Positions 26,139 through 35,294 are shown, counted from the stretch's first letter. The stretch is DNA of 64,000 nt from Ignavibacteria bacterium (GCA_009773205.1 WPAE01000016.1:16302-80301), one strand, 5' to 3'. Numbers and translations: made by a program. The notes: generated by a model not told the origin, from the sequence alone.

Positions 26139-27353
26139 ATGAAAAAGCTATGTACAATTTTTGCACTCATACTATTTACAATAAATATAACAGCTCAAAC
26201 CGATCCAACTATCCAAACAATTATTAATAAAGTAAGCATAGATACATTGATGAGTTATCTTGGCGAGATTTGCGGAGATAAACAAATAACAATCAATAAT
26301 TCACCTACAAGAATTTTATCAAGAAACCGTTACAGTACAGGCAATGCATATATGCCATATTATCTTATAGAAAAATTTGAAAAATTTGGCTTGGTAGCAC
26401 TTCAGCAAAATTTTATGACTGACGGTCAAAATGTTTATGCAATACAAAACGGAAGGAAGTCAGATCAATATGTAATTATTTGTGCTCACTATGATAATAT
26501 GCCATCTTCTGGAATTGCACCGGGCGCTGATGATAATGGAAGCGGAACAGTTGCTGTTTTAGAGGCAGCAAGAATTTTATCTAAATATAAATTCGATTTT
26601 ACAATAATTTATGCGCTTTGGGATTTAGAAGAGTATGGGCTGCACGGGAGTAATTATTATGCGCAAGAAGCCAGCTTTAGGGGCGATAAAATTGCTGCTG
26701 TAATTAATTTAGATATGATTGCTTGGGACAGCAATAATGATTTTAAGGCAGAAGTTCATTCGAGAAATGTTTCTACAACACTTGAGCTTGGCAACTTAGT
26801 GCAAGATGTAAATAGAAATTATTCTGTTGGTCTTAACATGTTTACTTCTACACCCGGCACCAACGCAAGCGATCACGCATCGTTTTGGAGATACAATTAT
26901 CCGGCAGTTTTATTAATTGAAAGTATGGGTGATTTTAATCCTTATTATCATAAAGTAACCGATGATATTTCGAAAATTAACAAACCATATTTCGAAAGAA
27001 TGTCGAAATTAGCTATTGCAGTTACAGCGGTTTCTGCTGTGCCAGTTTCGGCTGCTTCGGTTGCGCAAAACTTACCAAGTGAATTTAAATTGAACCAAAA
27101 TTATCCCAACCCGTTTAATCCAAGTACAGTAATCAGTTACCGTATTTCAGAACCAAGCCACGTAACTCTTAAAGTGTATGATGTTTTAGGAAGGGAAGTT
27201 GCAACATTAGTAGATGAACACAAACAGCCCGGCAGTTATAAAATTGTTTTTAATCCAGCATCAAGTATCAAGAATCCAGCATCTGGAATTTATTTCTACC
27301 GGTTGGTAACACCAACAGCTACGATAACAAAGAAGATGGTCTTAACAAAATAG
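26139..27353 (+). CDS. Secreted M28-family peptidase with type IX sorting domain
   Basis: A 404-residue precursor: signal peptide 1-19 (MKKLCTIFALILFTINITAQ), M28 zinc peptidase core with CAHYDNMPSSG, GADDNGSGTVAVLEAARIL, WDLEEYGLHGS, INLDMIAWD and the last zinc His in NASDHASFW and YYHKVTDD, then a C-terminal sorting domain of about 85 residues (NQNYPNPFNPSTVISYRI ... SGIYFYRL). The M28 family are aminopeptidases with two zinc ions. The sorting domain directs export by the type IX system and is later cleaved or anchored. A 88-bp stretch of its sorting domain is nearly identical to that of the S8 peptidase gene at 33566. Confidence 0.93.
   Translation: MKKLCTIFALILFTINITAQTDPTIQTIINKVSIDTLMSYLGEICGDKQITINNSPTRILSRNRYSTGNAYMPYYLIEKFEKFGLVALQQNFMTDGQNVYAIQNGRKSDQYVIICAHYDNMPSSGIAPGADDNGSGTVAVLEAARILSKYKFDFTIIYALWDLEEYGLHGSNYYAQEASFRGDKIAAVINLDMIAWDSNNDFKAEVHSRNVSTTLELGNLVQDVNRNYSVGLNMFTSTPGTNASDHASFWRYNYPAVLLIESMGDFNPYYHKVTDDISKINKPYFERMSKLAIAVTAVSAVPVSAASVAQNLPSEFKLNQNYPNPFNPSTVISYRISEPSHVTLKVYDVLGREVATLVDEHKQPGSYKIVFNPASSIKNPASGIYFYRLVTPTATITKKMVLTK
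27155..27242 (+). repeat. 88-bp near-identical stretch encoding part of the sorting domain (copy 1)
   Basis: Identical at 85 of 88 positions by eye to 33566-33653, in a different gene. It encodes the SH.TLKVYDVLGREVATLVDE and KQPGSYK blocks. Flanking codons of the two domains are much less alike. Confidence 0.8.
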
Positions 27354-27365
27354 CGGTTTCCGTAG

Positions 27366-27386
27366 GGAATGGTCTGCGACCATTCC
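27366..27386. repeat. Palindrome 1 (GGAATGGTC/GACCATTCC)
   Basis: Nine-base arms with a three-base loop, 12 bp after the M28 stop codon. It shares the GGTC..GACC core with palindrome 2. Confidence 0.7.
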
Positions 27387-27398
27387 TTAATAAATATT

Positions 27399-27423
27399 TA
27401 GGATCGGTCTAAGACCGATCCTA
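27399..27423. repeat. Palindrome 2 (TAGGATCGGTCT arms)
   Basis: Twelve-base arms, TAGGATCGGTCT and AGACCGATCCTA, around one central base: a perfect palindrome. No T-tract follows, so it is not a simple terminator. It resembles REP-type repeat units or a protein-binding site. Confidence 0.7.
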
Positions 27424-27437
27424 ACAAAAATTGAAAA

Positions 27438-27475
27438 GCCCGGCAATCCGTCTGCTGACGGAGCCGGGATTTTTT
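27438..27475 (+). terminator. Terminator after the M28 peptidase gene
   Basis: Nested arms CCCGGC..TCCGTC and GACGGA-GCCGGG form a 12-bp stem (two-base bulge), followed by ATTTTTTG. A strong intrinsic terminator. Confidence 0.85.
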
Positions 27476-27888
27476 GTGCCCAAATTTTGCACTTGCCTTT
27501 CGCATTTAGTTTTATTTAATTGAGTTCAGATTAAAAAAGAGTAACAAACGAGCGGACTCTTCTTCTAAATTATCGGGGTCTAAATTGAAAACACACTTAA
27601 AGTTCTCTACAAAAACAAAAAGCACATAGTAAAAATAGATTGCAATAAGCACTACAATTTTTGGTAAGTATTTCTAATGCCGAAATAGTTCAACGATTTC
27701 GAAGGATGTGAAAGATGAAAAGAAATTGCTGAGTGGTTTATGATAGTTGTGGAAATTAATAACAAATACTATGCTATTGCTTGTCCCTTGCTGCTTGCAA
27801 CTTGTACCTAAAAAGGGAGGTTCAGAATGAAAAAGAAGTTTATAGATTAATACTTATTACGAAAGAAATAAAAGAAAAGGTAATTGTT

Positions 27889-29268
27889 ATGAAAACAAAG
27901 CTCGTCGTCAGCTTTATTTTGTTGATGTGTTTTAACCAAGTACTTTTAGCTCAGAATTATGGCAATTGGCGGAATGTTGATACGATGAAATATAAAATTA
28001 GAGATCATGCAAGCATACTGTTACCAGATGGAAATGTTCTAGTTACTGGTGGATTAATGGTTGGTGGAATAAGTAAGAATTCTGAAATATTTAATGTTGC
28101 TAAAGAAAAGTGGGAATCAGCACTTGAATTTAACAAGCCTAGGGCAAGCCATAACCTAGTAATGCTAAATAGTGGTAAAATTATGGCAATCGGAGGGTAC
28201 TTTGAGAATAGCTGCGAAATACTTTACGATAGTAAGTGGGTAATTACAGACACTTTTACAACAAAAAGAAATTATGGACAATCTTCTATAGTTTTAGATA
28301 ATGGCGATGTTCTGTTGATTGGAGGATTAACCGACTATCCTGTAACCAAAACAATAACGATACTGGATGATTGCCAGGTATTTGATTCAAACAAATTGAA
28401 ATGGAAATCAACCGGAACACTGAATATAGCCAGATATTATCATTCGACAACTAAACTTTTAGACGGCCGAGTTTTAGCAACGGGAGGATTTATTAGAGGT
28501 GGAATATTTACCAATACATGTGAAATATATGACCCGATTCTTGGAAAATGGACTATTACAGACACGTTGAAGGAAAATCGCGCAAAGCATGAAGCAATAT
28601 TACTAAACGATGGTAAAGTCTTTGTATTTGGCGGATATCGAACGACAACGGAACTGTTTGATCCGGTAAAAGAGAAATGGTCAACTGTTGGATATGCACC
28701 TGCTGAAGATGTAAAGGGAGCGTTAATTAATAATGGTGAAAGTATACTGTATATTAATGGACCAACAAAATATTCATGTGGGTGGGGAATAATTTCTCTC
28801 AAAGATTACTCAAGAAAGTATTTCAAATTATTTGGAAAGTGGGTATATGCTCAATCAATTACAAAGATTAATGAAGAAAAAGCATTAATTGCAGGTGGTA
28901 TGGAAATAAAAGGCGATGGACTTTACTATACACTAGTAAACGAAGCAAAGTTGTTTGACTATAATTTGACTGGTATCAAAGCAAAAAACGCAAATGTAAT
29001 GTCTACAGAGGACGTTATAGTAAGCTCATATCCTAATCCGTTTAATGAATTAACAAATTTGAGCGTTAACTCGCCGAGTAAAAGCCAAGTACAAATAGAA
29101 CTTTTTAATATGCTTGGGGAGAAAATGGCAGACATTTTTAACGGTGAACTGGTTCCGGGCGCTAACAATTTCCCTATAGTATCAAACAAGCTGAATAGTG
29201 GAATTTATCTAGTTGCCATTAAAGCAAATAATAAAGTTAACAGGATTAAAATAGTTCTTTTAAGATAA
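27889..29268 (+). CDS. Secreted kelch-repeat protein 1 with C-terminal sorting domain
   Basis: From ATG 27889 the product has 459 residues; the upstream open frame to 27781 is not signal-like. Signal peptide 1-22 (MKTKLVVSFILLMCFNQVLL). About five to six kelch blades follow, marked by GNVLVTGG, GKIMAIGG, GDVLLIGG, GRVLATGG and GKVFVFGG, each followed by an 'E.fD...kW' strand, so a beta-propeller. The end (YPNPFNELTNLSV ... LNSGIYLVAIKANNKV ... KIVLLR) is a divergent type IX sorting domain. No galactose-oxidase copper ligands are evident. Probably a surface or secreted binding protein. The next gene is a paralogue of the same length. Confidence 0.85.
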   Translation: MKTKLVVSFILLMCFNQVLLAQNYGNWRNVDTMKYKIRDHASILLPDGNVLVTGGLMVGGISKNSEIFNVAKEKWESALEFNKPRASHNLVMLNSGKIMAIGGYFENSCEILYDSKWVITDTFTTKRNYGQSSIVLDNGDVLLIGGLTDYPVTKTITILDDCQVFDSNKLKWKSTGTLNIARYYHSTTKLLDGRVLATGGFIRGGIFTNTCEIYDPILGKWTITDTLKENRAKHEAILLNDGKVFVFGGYRTTTELFDPVKEKWSTVGYAPAEDVKGALINNGESILYINGPTKYSCGWGIISLKDYSRKYFKLFGKWVYAQSITKINEEKALIAGGMEIKGDGLYYTLVNEAKLFDYNLTGIKAKNANVMSTEDVIVSSYPNPFNELTNLSVNSPSKSQVQIELFNMLGEKMADIFNGELVPGANNFPIVSNKLNSGIYLVAIKANNKVNRIKIVLLR

Positions 29269-29279
29269 TGGGAGTAGTT

Positions 29280-29330
29280 AAAGTGGTAACACTTCAAAAA
29301 TAAACAGCTTACGCCACTTTTTCTTTTTTA
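29280..29330 (+). terminator. Weak terminator-like hairpin between the kelch genes
   Basis: AAAGTGG (29280-29286) can pair with CCACTTT (29314-29320) and is followed by TTCTTTTTT. The loop is long, so termination is uncertain. Confidence 0.4.
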
Positions 29331-29368
29331 GTTTTAGAATTTTAAGATAAATAATAGATAGGTGTAAA

Positions 29369-30748
29369 ATGAAATTCAATTTTTATTTGAAAGCGCTGGT
29401 CCTAATTGGAATCAATTGTTCTGTATTTGCACAAAACTATGGATGGTGGGTTACATGTGACACAACTAATGTCAGAAGAGTTGGACATCGTGGAATACAG
29501 CTTGATAATGGGACAGTTTTGATATCAGGTGGCGGATACATAAGTAACGGACAAAAATATGAATATGAGGGAAAATCATGTGAAATATTTGACCCCAAGA
29601 CAAATAATTGGCGTTTAACCACACCTATGAATATAAGTCGCCAATATCACCAGATAATTAAACTTAATGATGGTAGAGTTGTTGTAACAGGAGGAAATAA
29701 AACTAAGAGCGTCGAAATTTATGACCCAACGAATGAAACTTGGACTCTGTTAGATAGTTTGAAAAGATTTCACGGCTCATCTGCAACTTTATCAAGATTG
29801 CCTAACGGCAGTTTATTAATTGCTGGAGGTGGGAAAACAAAAGAAATTTCAACTTGCGAGTTGTATGATTTTAATATTGCAAAATGGGCAATCGTAGATA
29901 GTATGAATAAACCTAGAGCAAACCATACTGCTACAGCGTTATTGAATGGTTTGATTCTTGTTTCAGGTGGATCAAGTGCTACTGGAAAAATTGAAAAATC
30001 TTGTGAATTTTTCGACGTTAGAACTATGAAATGGAGTATTGCTGATTCACTTAAATATCCACGCTATTTACATTCAGCAATTCTGCTTTCAAATGGTAAT
30101 GTTTTGGTCTTGGGAGATGCAATTGATTCAGTTGAGGTTTATAATCCACATATTAATAAATGGGATGTTAATGGCGAATGGAAAATAAGAGATGCAACGG
30201 ATGTAGTATTAATTAATAATGGCGATCAAATATTATGCATATTCAAAGGTTCTTCGTATTGGTCCCTTTACGATACTAAATTAAATAAAGCTGTGTTTAC
30301 GAAAAAACTTGGTGGGCAGGACGATAATGCAATTCTAGTTAAATTAAACGAAAAAAATGCAATACGTGTTGGTGGAAGAAAATGGATAAATGATTTTTCT
30401 GCAATTCCAAGCAATCTGTGTTATTTATATGATTATAGTATGACTAATATTAATAGAAGAGAAGAAAATCCGATGAATAATGAAGTCGTTAATATTAACT
30501 GTTATCCTAATCCTTTCAACAGCAGTACAAGAGTAAATGTAAACATTTATTCACAAAACAAAGGGAAATATAGTTTAGCAGTTTATAATTCATTGGGATG
30601 TAAAGTTAAGACTCTATTTGAAAATAAATATCTAAATAATTCTTGTAGTTTCAATCTTGATTTATCAAATATGTCAACTGGAGTTTATTTTGTTCAGTTA
30701 GTAGGTGAAAAACTAATTAAAAATATTAAAATATTATATGTAAAATGA
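29369..30748 (+). CDS. Secreted kelch-repeat protein 2 with C-terminal sorting domain
   Basis: A 459-residue paralogue of the preceding protein: signal peptide 1-21 (MKFNFYLKALVLIGINCSVF, then A), kelch blades at NGTVLISGGGY, GRVVVTGGN, GSLLIAGGG, NGLILVSGGS and GNVLVLGD, each with 'CE.fD....W' strands, and a divergent sorting domain (CYPNPFNSSTRVNV ... STGVYFVQLVGEKL). Overall identity to kelch 1 is moderate, so the duplication is not recent. It ends 7 bp before the S8 peptidase start, so the two may be cotranscribed. Confidence 0.85.
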   Translation: MKFNFYLKALVLIGINCSVFAQNYGWWVTCDTTNVRRVGHRGIQLDNGTVLISGGGYISNGQKYEYEGKSCEIFDPKTNNWRLTTPMNISRQYHQIIKLNDGRVVVTGGNKTKSVEIYDPTNETWTLLDSLKRFHGSSATLSRLPNGSLLIAGGGKTKEISTCELYDFNIAKWAIVDSMNKPRANHTATALLNGLILVSGGSSATGKIEKSCEFFDVRTMKWSIADSLKYPRYLHSAILLSNGNVLVLGDAIDSVEVYNPHINKWDVNGEWKIRDATDVVLINNGDQILCIFKGSSYWSLYDTKLNKAVFTKKLGGQDDNAILVKLNEKNAIRVGGRKWINDFSAIPSNLCYLYDYSMTNINRREENPMNNEVVNINCYPNPFNSSTRVNVNIYSQNKGKYSLAVYNSLGCKVKTLFENKYLNNSCSFNLDLSNMSTGVYFVQLVGEKLIKNIKILYVK

Positions 30749-30755
30749 GGTGAAA

Positions 30756-33700
30756 ATGAAGAAGGCATTTTTCGTTGTATTACTGGCTTTATTCACAGTT
30801 AATGTTTCGGCACAATTAAAGAAAATTGAGGGGAAAGGAATCTATACGGAGAGAGATATTTATCTTGACTCTAATGGAAAAAGATACTCAAACCAAGTTT
30901 CTTTTCATTTTTTTAAGCAAACGCTTACAGAAAATAGTTATAACCTTGAAAAATTGAACAACTCGAAACTAAAACAGATATTAACCGCTATTGAAAAAGA
31001 CTTTGGCAGCTTCACAATACGTAAGGCGTATACAGATAAACATTGGGGCGATTCTATAAGCACAAATATCATTACGAAAAAACCAGTTTTTGTAAGAGAT
31101 CTATCACAATTCTATCGCCTTGAATTTGACAAGATAATTTGTGTAGATGAGGTAATTAACAAACTTAAAGAAACAAAAATATTTAGATCAGTTTGGGGTC
31201 CTGTTTGTAAGGTGGATATGTATTCTCCAAGTGATTACATACCAACAGCTCAGTGGGCAATGAATAATACTGATGCAACAAAAGCATGAGATATCACAAA
31301 AGGAAGTTCGCAAATAAAACTTGCAGGGTGTGAAAGTTCAAAATGGGATTTAAATGATCCAGGTCCTTTGCACATGGAATTACAAAATGGAAAAATAAGC
31401 ATTAATTTTGGTCAGTATGCCGGAGGTCATGGTCAACAGGTGCTAGGCGTAGCAGGCGCACTGACAGATAATAATAGTTCTAGTATAGCTAGTATTGGGT
31501 TTAATACGAGTTTGATGTGGTTTAACAAAGGTTATAATGATATCCAACGGGCACGCATTGCTAATGCTGATATAATTAATACAAGTTGGGAATATTGGTG
31601 GGAAGACGGTGATACAGATGCACAGATTTATGGGGCATTACAAGAGGGAAGAATTGTTGTAGCTGCTGCAGGAAACGCCAAAAGATATATAACGGAACCA
31701 GAGCGACCATATGTAACTTATCCTGCTGCACATAACTTTGGTTCTGTTGGACAAGTTATTGCTGTAAGCGCAACTGGTAAGAATAGTTCTGGGATTGAAC
31801 AGTTTGCAGATACTCCCATTTCAATTCCAACTTTTAATTATAGCCCTGGCAGTAATCCTATAGATTCAGCAAATGCATTTATTGATTTTGCTGCTCCAGG
31901 TCTAGGAATCAGAGTGTTACATGATAGTCTTGAGTCTGAATATGCAACAGCAAATGGTACATCATTGTCGTCACCATTTGTAGCCGGTGTTGTAGCTTTA
32001 GTTAAATCAATTTATCCAAGTCTTACACCTCAAACAGCTTATACAATATTGAAGAATTCTGTTGATAAAGTTGACCAATCAAGACATCCAGATTCTTACA
32101 CAGACGCAAATGGATATGGTTGGAACCAATATACAGGTTGGGGTCGTGTAAATGCTTATAAGGCATTAAAATATACGATTGAACATTATGGAGGTACATT
32201 TAACCAGAATGTGATATTACCAGCCGGAGACACATGGAACTTGCAGCCTGGTGTTACTCTTTCGTTTGCTTCTGGTTGCGCGTTAATTGTTAATGGTACA
32301 TTAAATGCTGTTGGCAACTCATCAAATCCAATAACATTCACAAAAAGCGGTTCAAGTAATTGGGGTGGTATTCAATTTAACAATGGCAGCGGAGGGAGCT
32401 TACAGCATTGTAATATCAGTTACGCTACTAATGGTGTTTATTCATATAATTCATCTCCCACTATTAAATACAGTACAATAGAAAATAATTCAAGTAGAGG
32501 TTTATATTGCGATTATTATTCAAGCCCAGTACTTGTTGGCAATAACTTAAGAAGCAATACTAATTACGGAATTAGGCTGAATTATTATAGTTCTCCAAAT
32601 CTAACAGACAATGGATACCCGGGTACTAATGTTATAAGAAGTAATGGATCAGGTATGTTGACATCATATTATTCAAATCCGAACTTGAACGGATATATGA
32701 CATATGGAAATAGTGTGTTTGATAATACAGGATATGAAATAGAAGCCTACTATGGCTGTACCGTAAGCGCACAAAGAGTATTCTGGGGAAGCGGTGGAAC
32801 GGTATATGCAACAAGCGGTTCAACAATTGATAATTCAAATCCTCTTCCTAACAATCCAAATCTCGGCAGAAAACTGGTAGCAGACAATTTGTCAAACCCG
32901 TATAGCAATGCCGTAAACCTAAAAATTGCAGCAGACGACCTAACACCTGCTCTTGATAAACAGAAAGAAAAGAAATATGATGAAGCAATACCATTGTTTT
33001 TAAATGTGTTCAAGAATAATAAAGATGTTCTTCTTGGCAGATATGCACTCATTAAAATAGAAGAATGTTTTACTCAGGGCGGAAAGAAAAATTATTTGGA
33101 TTATTCTAAGAAAGAAATAAAACCATTGCTAAAAGAAGGAAGCGAAGTATATGTAGTTGCCTTAGAACTTGAAACACATCAAATGGTAAATCTTGGTTTG
33201 TATAAAGAAGCAATTGCAACGCTTCAAACGATACTCAAGAAATACAACTTAAACGAAGCTATTGAGAAGAATACACTTTTTAGTTTGGGAGTTTTCCATA
33301 CCATATTCTTAGGAGATAAAGCAAACTCTGATAAATATTTTGAAGAACTAAAGAATAAATATCCCAAAGATGATTTGGTGAATCAGATTGAAATAGTAAG
33401 AGGATTAGGACTTGCTTCAAGAAATACACTTCAAGGCGGCAGCGAGTCCATTCCGGTTGAGGTAACTTCTCAAACTGTAACTGCGGCTAATCAAGAAGTT
33501 GAGGTAGCAAACTATCCGAATCCATTCAACCCAAGTACAGTTATAAATTACAAGCTGCAAGAAGCAAGCCACATAACTCTTAAAGTGTATGATGTTTTAG
33601 GAAGAGAAGTTGCAACATTAGTAGATGAATACAAACAGCCCGGCAGTTATAAAGCAACATTTGATACACGTCATGCTGAACTGAGCCGAAGCATACCAAG

Positions 33701-33770
33701 CGGAATTTATTTTTACAGAATTAGTGCTGGTGATTATACTGCTGTGCGTAAAATGATTTTGCTAAAATAA
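30756..33770 (+). pseudogene. Secreted S8 (subtilisin-like) peptidase with in-frame TGA stop
   Basis: One reading frame of 1,004 codons interrupted by TGA at 31287-31289. Upstream: signal peptide (MKKAFFVVLLALFTVNVSAQ) and a propeptide-like region ending PTAQWAMNNTDATKA. Downstream, in the same frame: DITKGSSQIKLAG and the peptidase. The family reads KAWDIT here, so TGA stands where TGG (Trp) is expected. The His motif (GGHGQQVLGVAGA) and the Ser motif (NGTSLSSPFVAG) are present, but the usual DTG Asp motif is replaced by LAGCESSKW. After the peptidase come a right-handed beta-helix-like repeat region (NSSPTIKYSTIENNSSRGLY, NYYSSPNL), a TPR-like segment, and a type IX sorting domain (NYPNPFNPSTVINYKL). 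ATG 30756 has GAGG at good spacing. Confidence 0.85.
33566..33653 (+). repeat. 88-bp near-identical stretch encoding part of the sorting domain (copy 2)
   Basis: Matches 27155-27242 with three mismatches by eye, including at third codon positions, although the genes are otherwise unrelated (S8 versus M28 peptidase). Confidence 0.8.
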
Positions 33771-33859
33771 GGATAAATGTCTGTACAGCAAGTAGTATAA
33801 TAATTTCTCCACTGCCGTCTTAGGCATAGGAGAACCTTGTATTAACACTTAGAGGAAAA

Positions 33860-33976
33860 ATGGCTGAAGTAATTCTTAAAAATATAAGCAAAGTTTACGA
33901 AGGTGAAAACAGAGCCGCGCAATCTGAAAATCTTGAAGTAAAAGACAAAAAAATTGTCGTACTTTTCGTAAAGTAA
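33860..33976 (+). pseudogene. N-terminal stub of an ABC-transporter ATPase (MalK/UgpC type)
   Basis: ATG 33860, with AGAGGA directly upstream, opens 38 codons: MAEVILKNISKVYEGENRAA then LEVKDKKIVVLFVK and a TAA. This is the N-terminal strand pattern of MalK-type ATPases (A-V-L-K-N-I-S-K-V-Y ... K-D-K-E-F-V-V-L), ending exactly where the Walker A loop (GPSGCGKST) should begin. No further ATPase sequence follows before the permease gene. It is therefore a deletion remnant. Its type (sugar importer ATPase) is not the kind that partners the MacB-like permease downstream. Confidence 0.7.
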
Positions 33977-34008
33977 ATGAGAAAAATCTACCACTTGAGG
34001 TATGAATA

Positions 34009-35232
34009 ATGCAAATATTAGAAAGTATAAAACTTGCGTTTAGTTCAATTAGGGCAAGCAAACTAAGATCGGTTTTAACACTACTTGGCATTGCCGTTGG
34101 ACTTTTCTCTATCATAATTGTAATGACAGCCATCAGCGCCATTCAGCAAAGCGTTGTAGATACTTTTAATTCTATCGGTACGAATAATTTTGTAGTACAA
34201 AAATGGCCGGCAATTCAAATGGGCCCGCACGATAGAAGCAGACGCAACAGAAAAAACTTAACGATTAAAGAAGGTGAGAAGTTAATAGAAATTACTTCGC
34301 TGCCAAGCGTAATTGGAATTTCAGTTGGCAGAGGAGGAAGAACAATTAAATACAAGAATGAAAAAACAAATCCAAACGTATCTGTAGCAGGAGTTAATTT
34401 CGATTACTTTATTGCACGAGATCTTAAAATTGCCGATGGCAGAAACTTTTCTAAAGCAGATATTGATGCGGCAAAAGAAGTTGCAGTAATTGGTTCAGAT
34501 GTTGCCGATAGATTATTCAAAAGAATATCGCCTATTGGACAAACAATTAAAATCGAAAACATAAATGTAGAAGTTATAGGCATTTTTGAAAAAATGGGAA
34601 GTGTGCTTGGGCAGTCTCAAGATAACTTTGTTTGCATTCCTCTTCCGGTTTTTGAAAGAAGTTTTGGATCCGAAAGAAGCGCTAATTTTACTGTAATGGC
34701 AAAAAGCAAAGAGCAAATTCAAGAAACTATGGATGAAGTAATTGGGGCGCTCCGTAAAATTAGAAAAGTTGAGCCAGGTTCAGATAATGATTTTGAACTT
34801 GTTACAAACGAGCAATTAGTCGAACAGTTTAACGATATTACAAAGTATTTTAAGATAGGCGCCGGTGTTGTTGCTTTTATTGCTTTGCTTGCTGCGGGTA
34901 TTGGTATTATGAATATTATGCTTGTAAGCGTTACAGAACGCACACGCGAAATCGGTATTCGTAAAGCTATAGGCGCTCGCAAACAAAACATAATGGCACA
35001 GTTTGTTATTGAAGCTGTTTCTCTTAGCTGGTTTGGTGGATTAATAGGAATTCTGCTTGGCTTAATCGGCGGTAATATTGTGGCTGTTGTTCTTGGCGTT
35101 AATGTAGTTATTCCAATTGATTGGGTCTTGATCGGGTTGTTTGTAACTACTTTTGTTGGTGTTGTGTTTGGAGTTTACCCGGCTCAAAAAGCTGCTAACC
35201 TAGACCCCATAGAAGCATTAAGATATGAGTAG
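34009..35232 (+). CDS. ABC-transporter permease, MacB/FtsX-like
   Basis: A 407-residue protein with the MacB fold: N-terminal helix (ASKLRSVLTLLGIAVGLFSI), a periplasmic MacB_PCD domain of about 220 residues, then three C-terminal helices of the FtsX domain with GIGIMNIMLVSVTERTREIG and IGIRKAIGARKQNI. It ends with ANLDPIEALRYE, the conserved tail of the family. Such permeases work in tripartite export or lipoprotein-type mechanotransmission with a LolD-like ATPase. No ATPase or membrane fusion protein is adjacent on either side; only a stub of an unrelated ATPase precedes it. Confidence 0.9.
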   Translation: MQILESIKLAFSSIRASKLRSVLTLLGIAVGLFSIIIVMTAISAIQQSVVDTFNSIGTNNFVVQKWPAIQMGPHDRSRRNRKNLTIKEGEKLIEITSLPSVIGISVGRGGRTIKYKNEKTNPNVSVAGVNFDYFIARDLKIADGRNFSKADIDAAKEVAVIGSDVADRLFKRISPIGQTIKIENINVEVIGIFEKMGSVLGQSQDNFVCIPLPVFERSFGSERSANFTVMAKSKEQIQETMDEVIGALRKIRKVEPGSDNDFELVTNEQLVEQFNDITKYFKIGAGVVAFIALLAAGIGIMNIMLVSVTERTREIGIRKAIGARKQNIMAQFVIEAVSLSWFGGLIGILLGLIGGNIVAVVLGVNVVIPIDWVLIGLFVTTFVGVVFGVYPAQKAANLDPIEALRYE

Positions 35233-35294
35233 CTTTTTCTTAACATCAACGATTAAATCTAACAAAGTCAATTTATATCGGAAATGAGATATGA

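Larger units (their letters stand above)
27354..27888. other. 535-bp stretch without a confident gene
   Basis: It holds two palindromes (27366-27386 and 27399-27423), a terminator (27438-27475) and then about 400 bp of AT-rich DNA without a recognisable gene. Near its right end is TTGCTTGTCCCTTGCTGCTT, a repeat-like word, and a strong ribosome site AAGGGAGG at 27813-27820 in front of a seven-codon frame (MKKKFID, 27828-27851), which could be a leader peptide or the stub of a lost signal peptide. Confidence 0.4.

Noticed and set aside
28440..28802. 120-codon minus-strand frame within kelch 1
   Set aside because: It is a shadow of the kelch repeats on the opposite strand.
31287..31289. TGA read as Trp (alternative genetic code) or selenocysteine
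   Set aside because: TGA is a normal stop for several genes here (queF, isochorismatase, cupin, ccoS), and the expected residue is Trp, not Cys or Sec; no hairpin of SECIS type was seen.
33860..34008. Functional ATPase partner of the MacB-like permease
   Set aside because: The frame ends after 38 codons, before Walker A, and is of the MalK type, not the MacB/LolD type.
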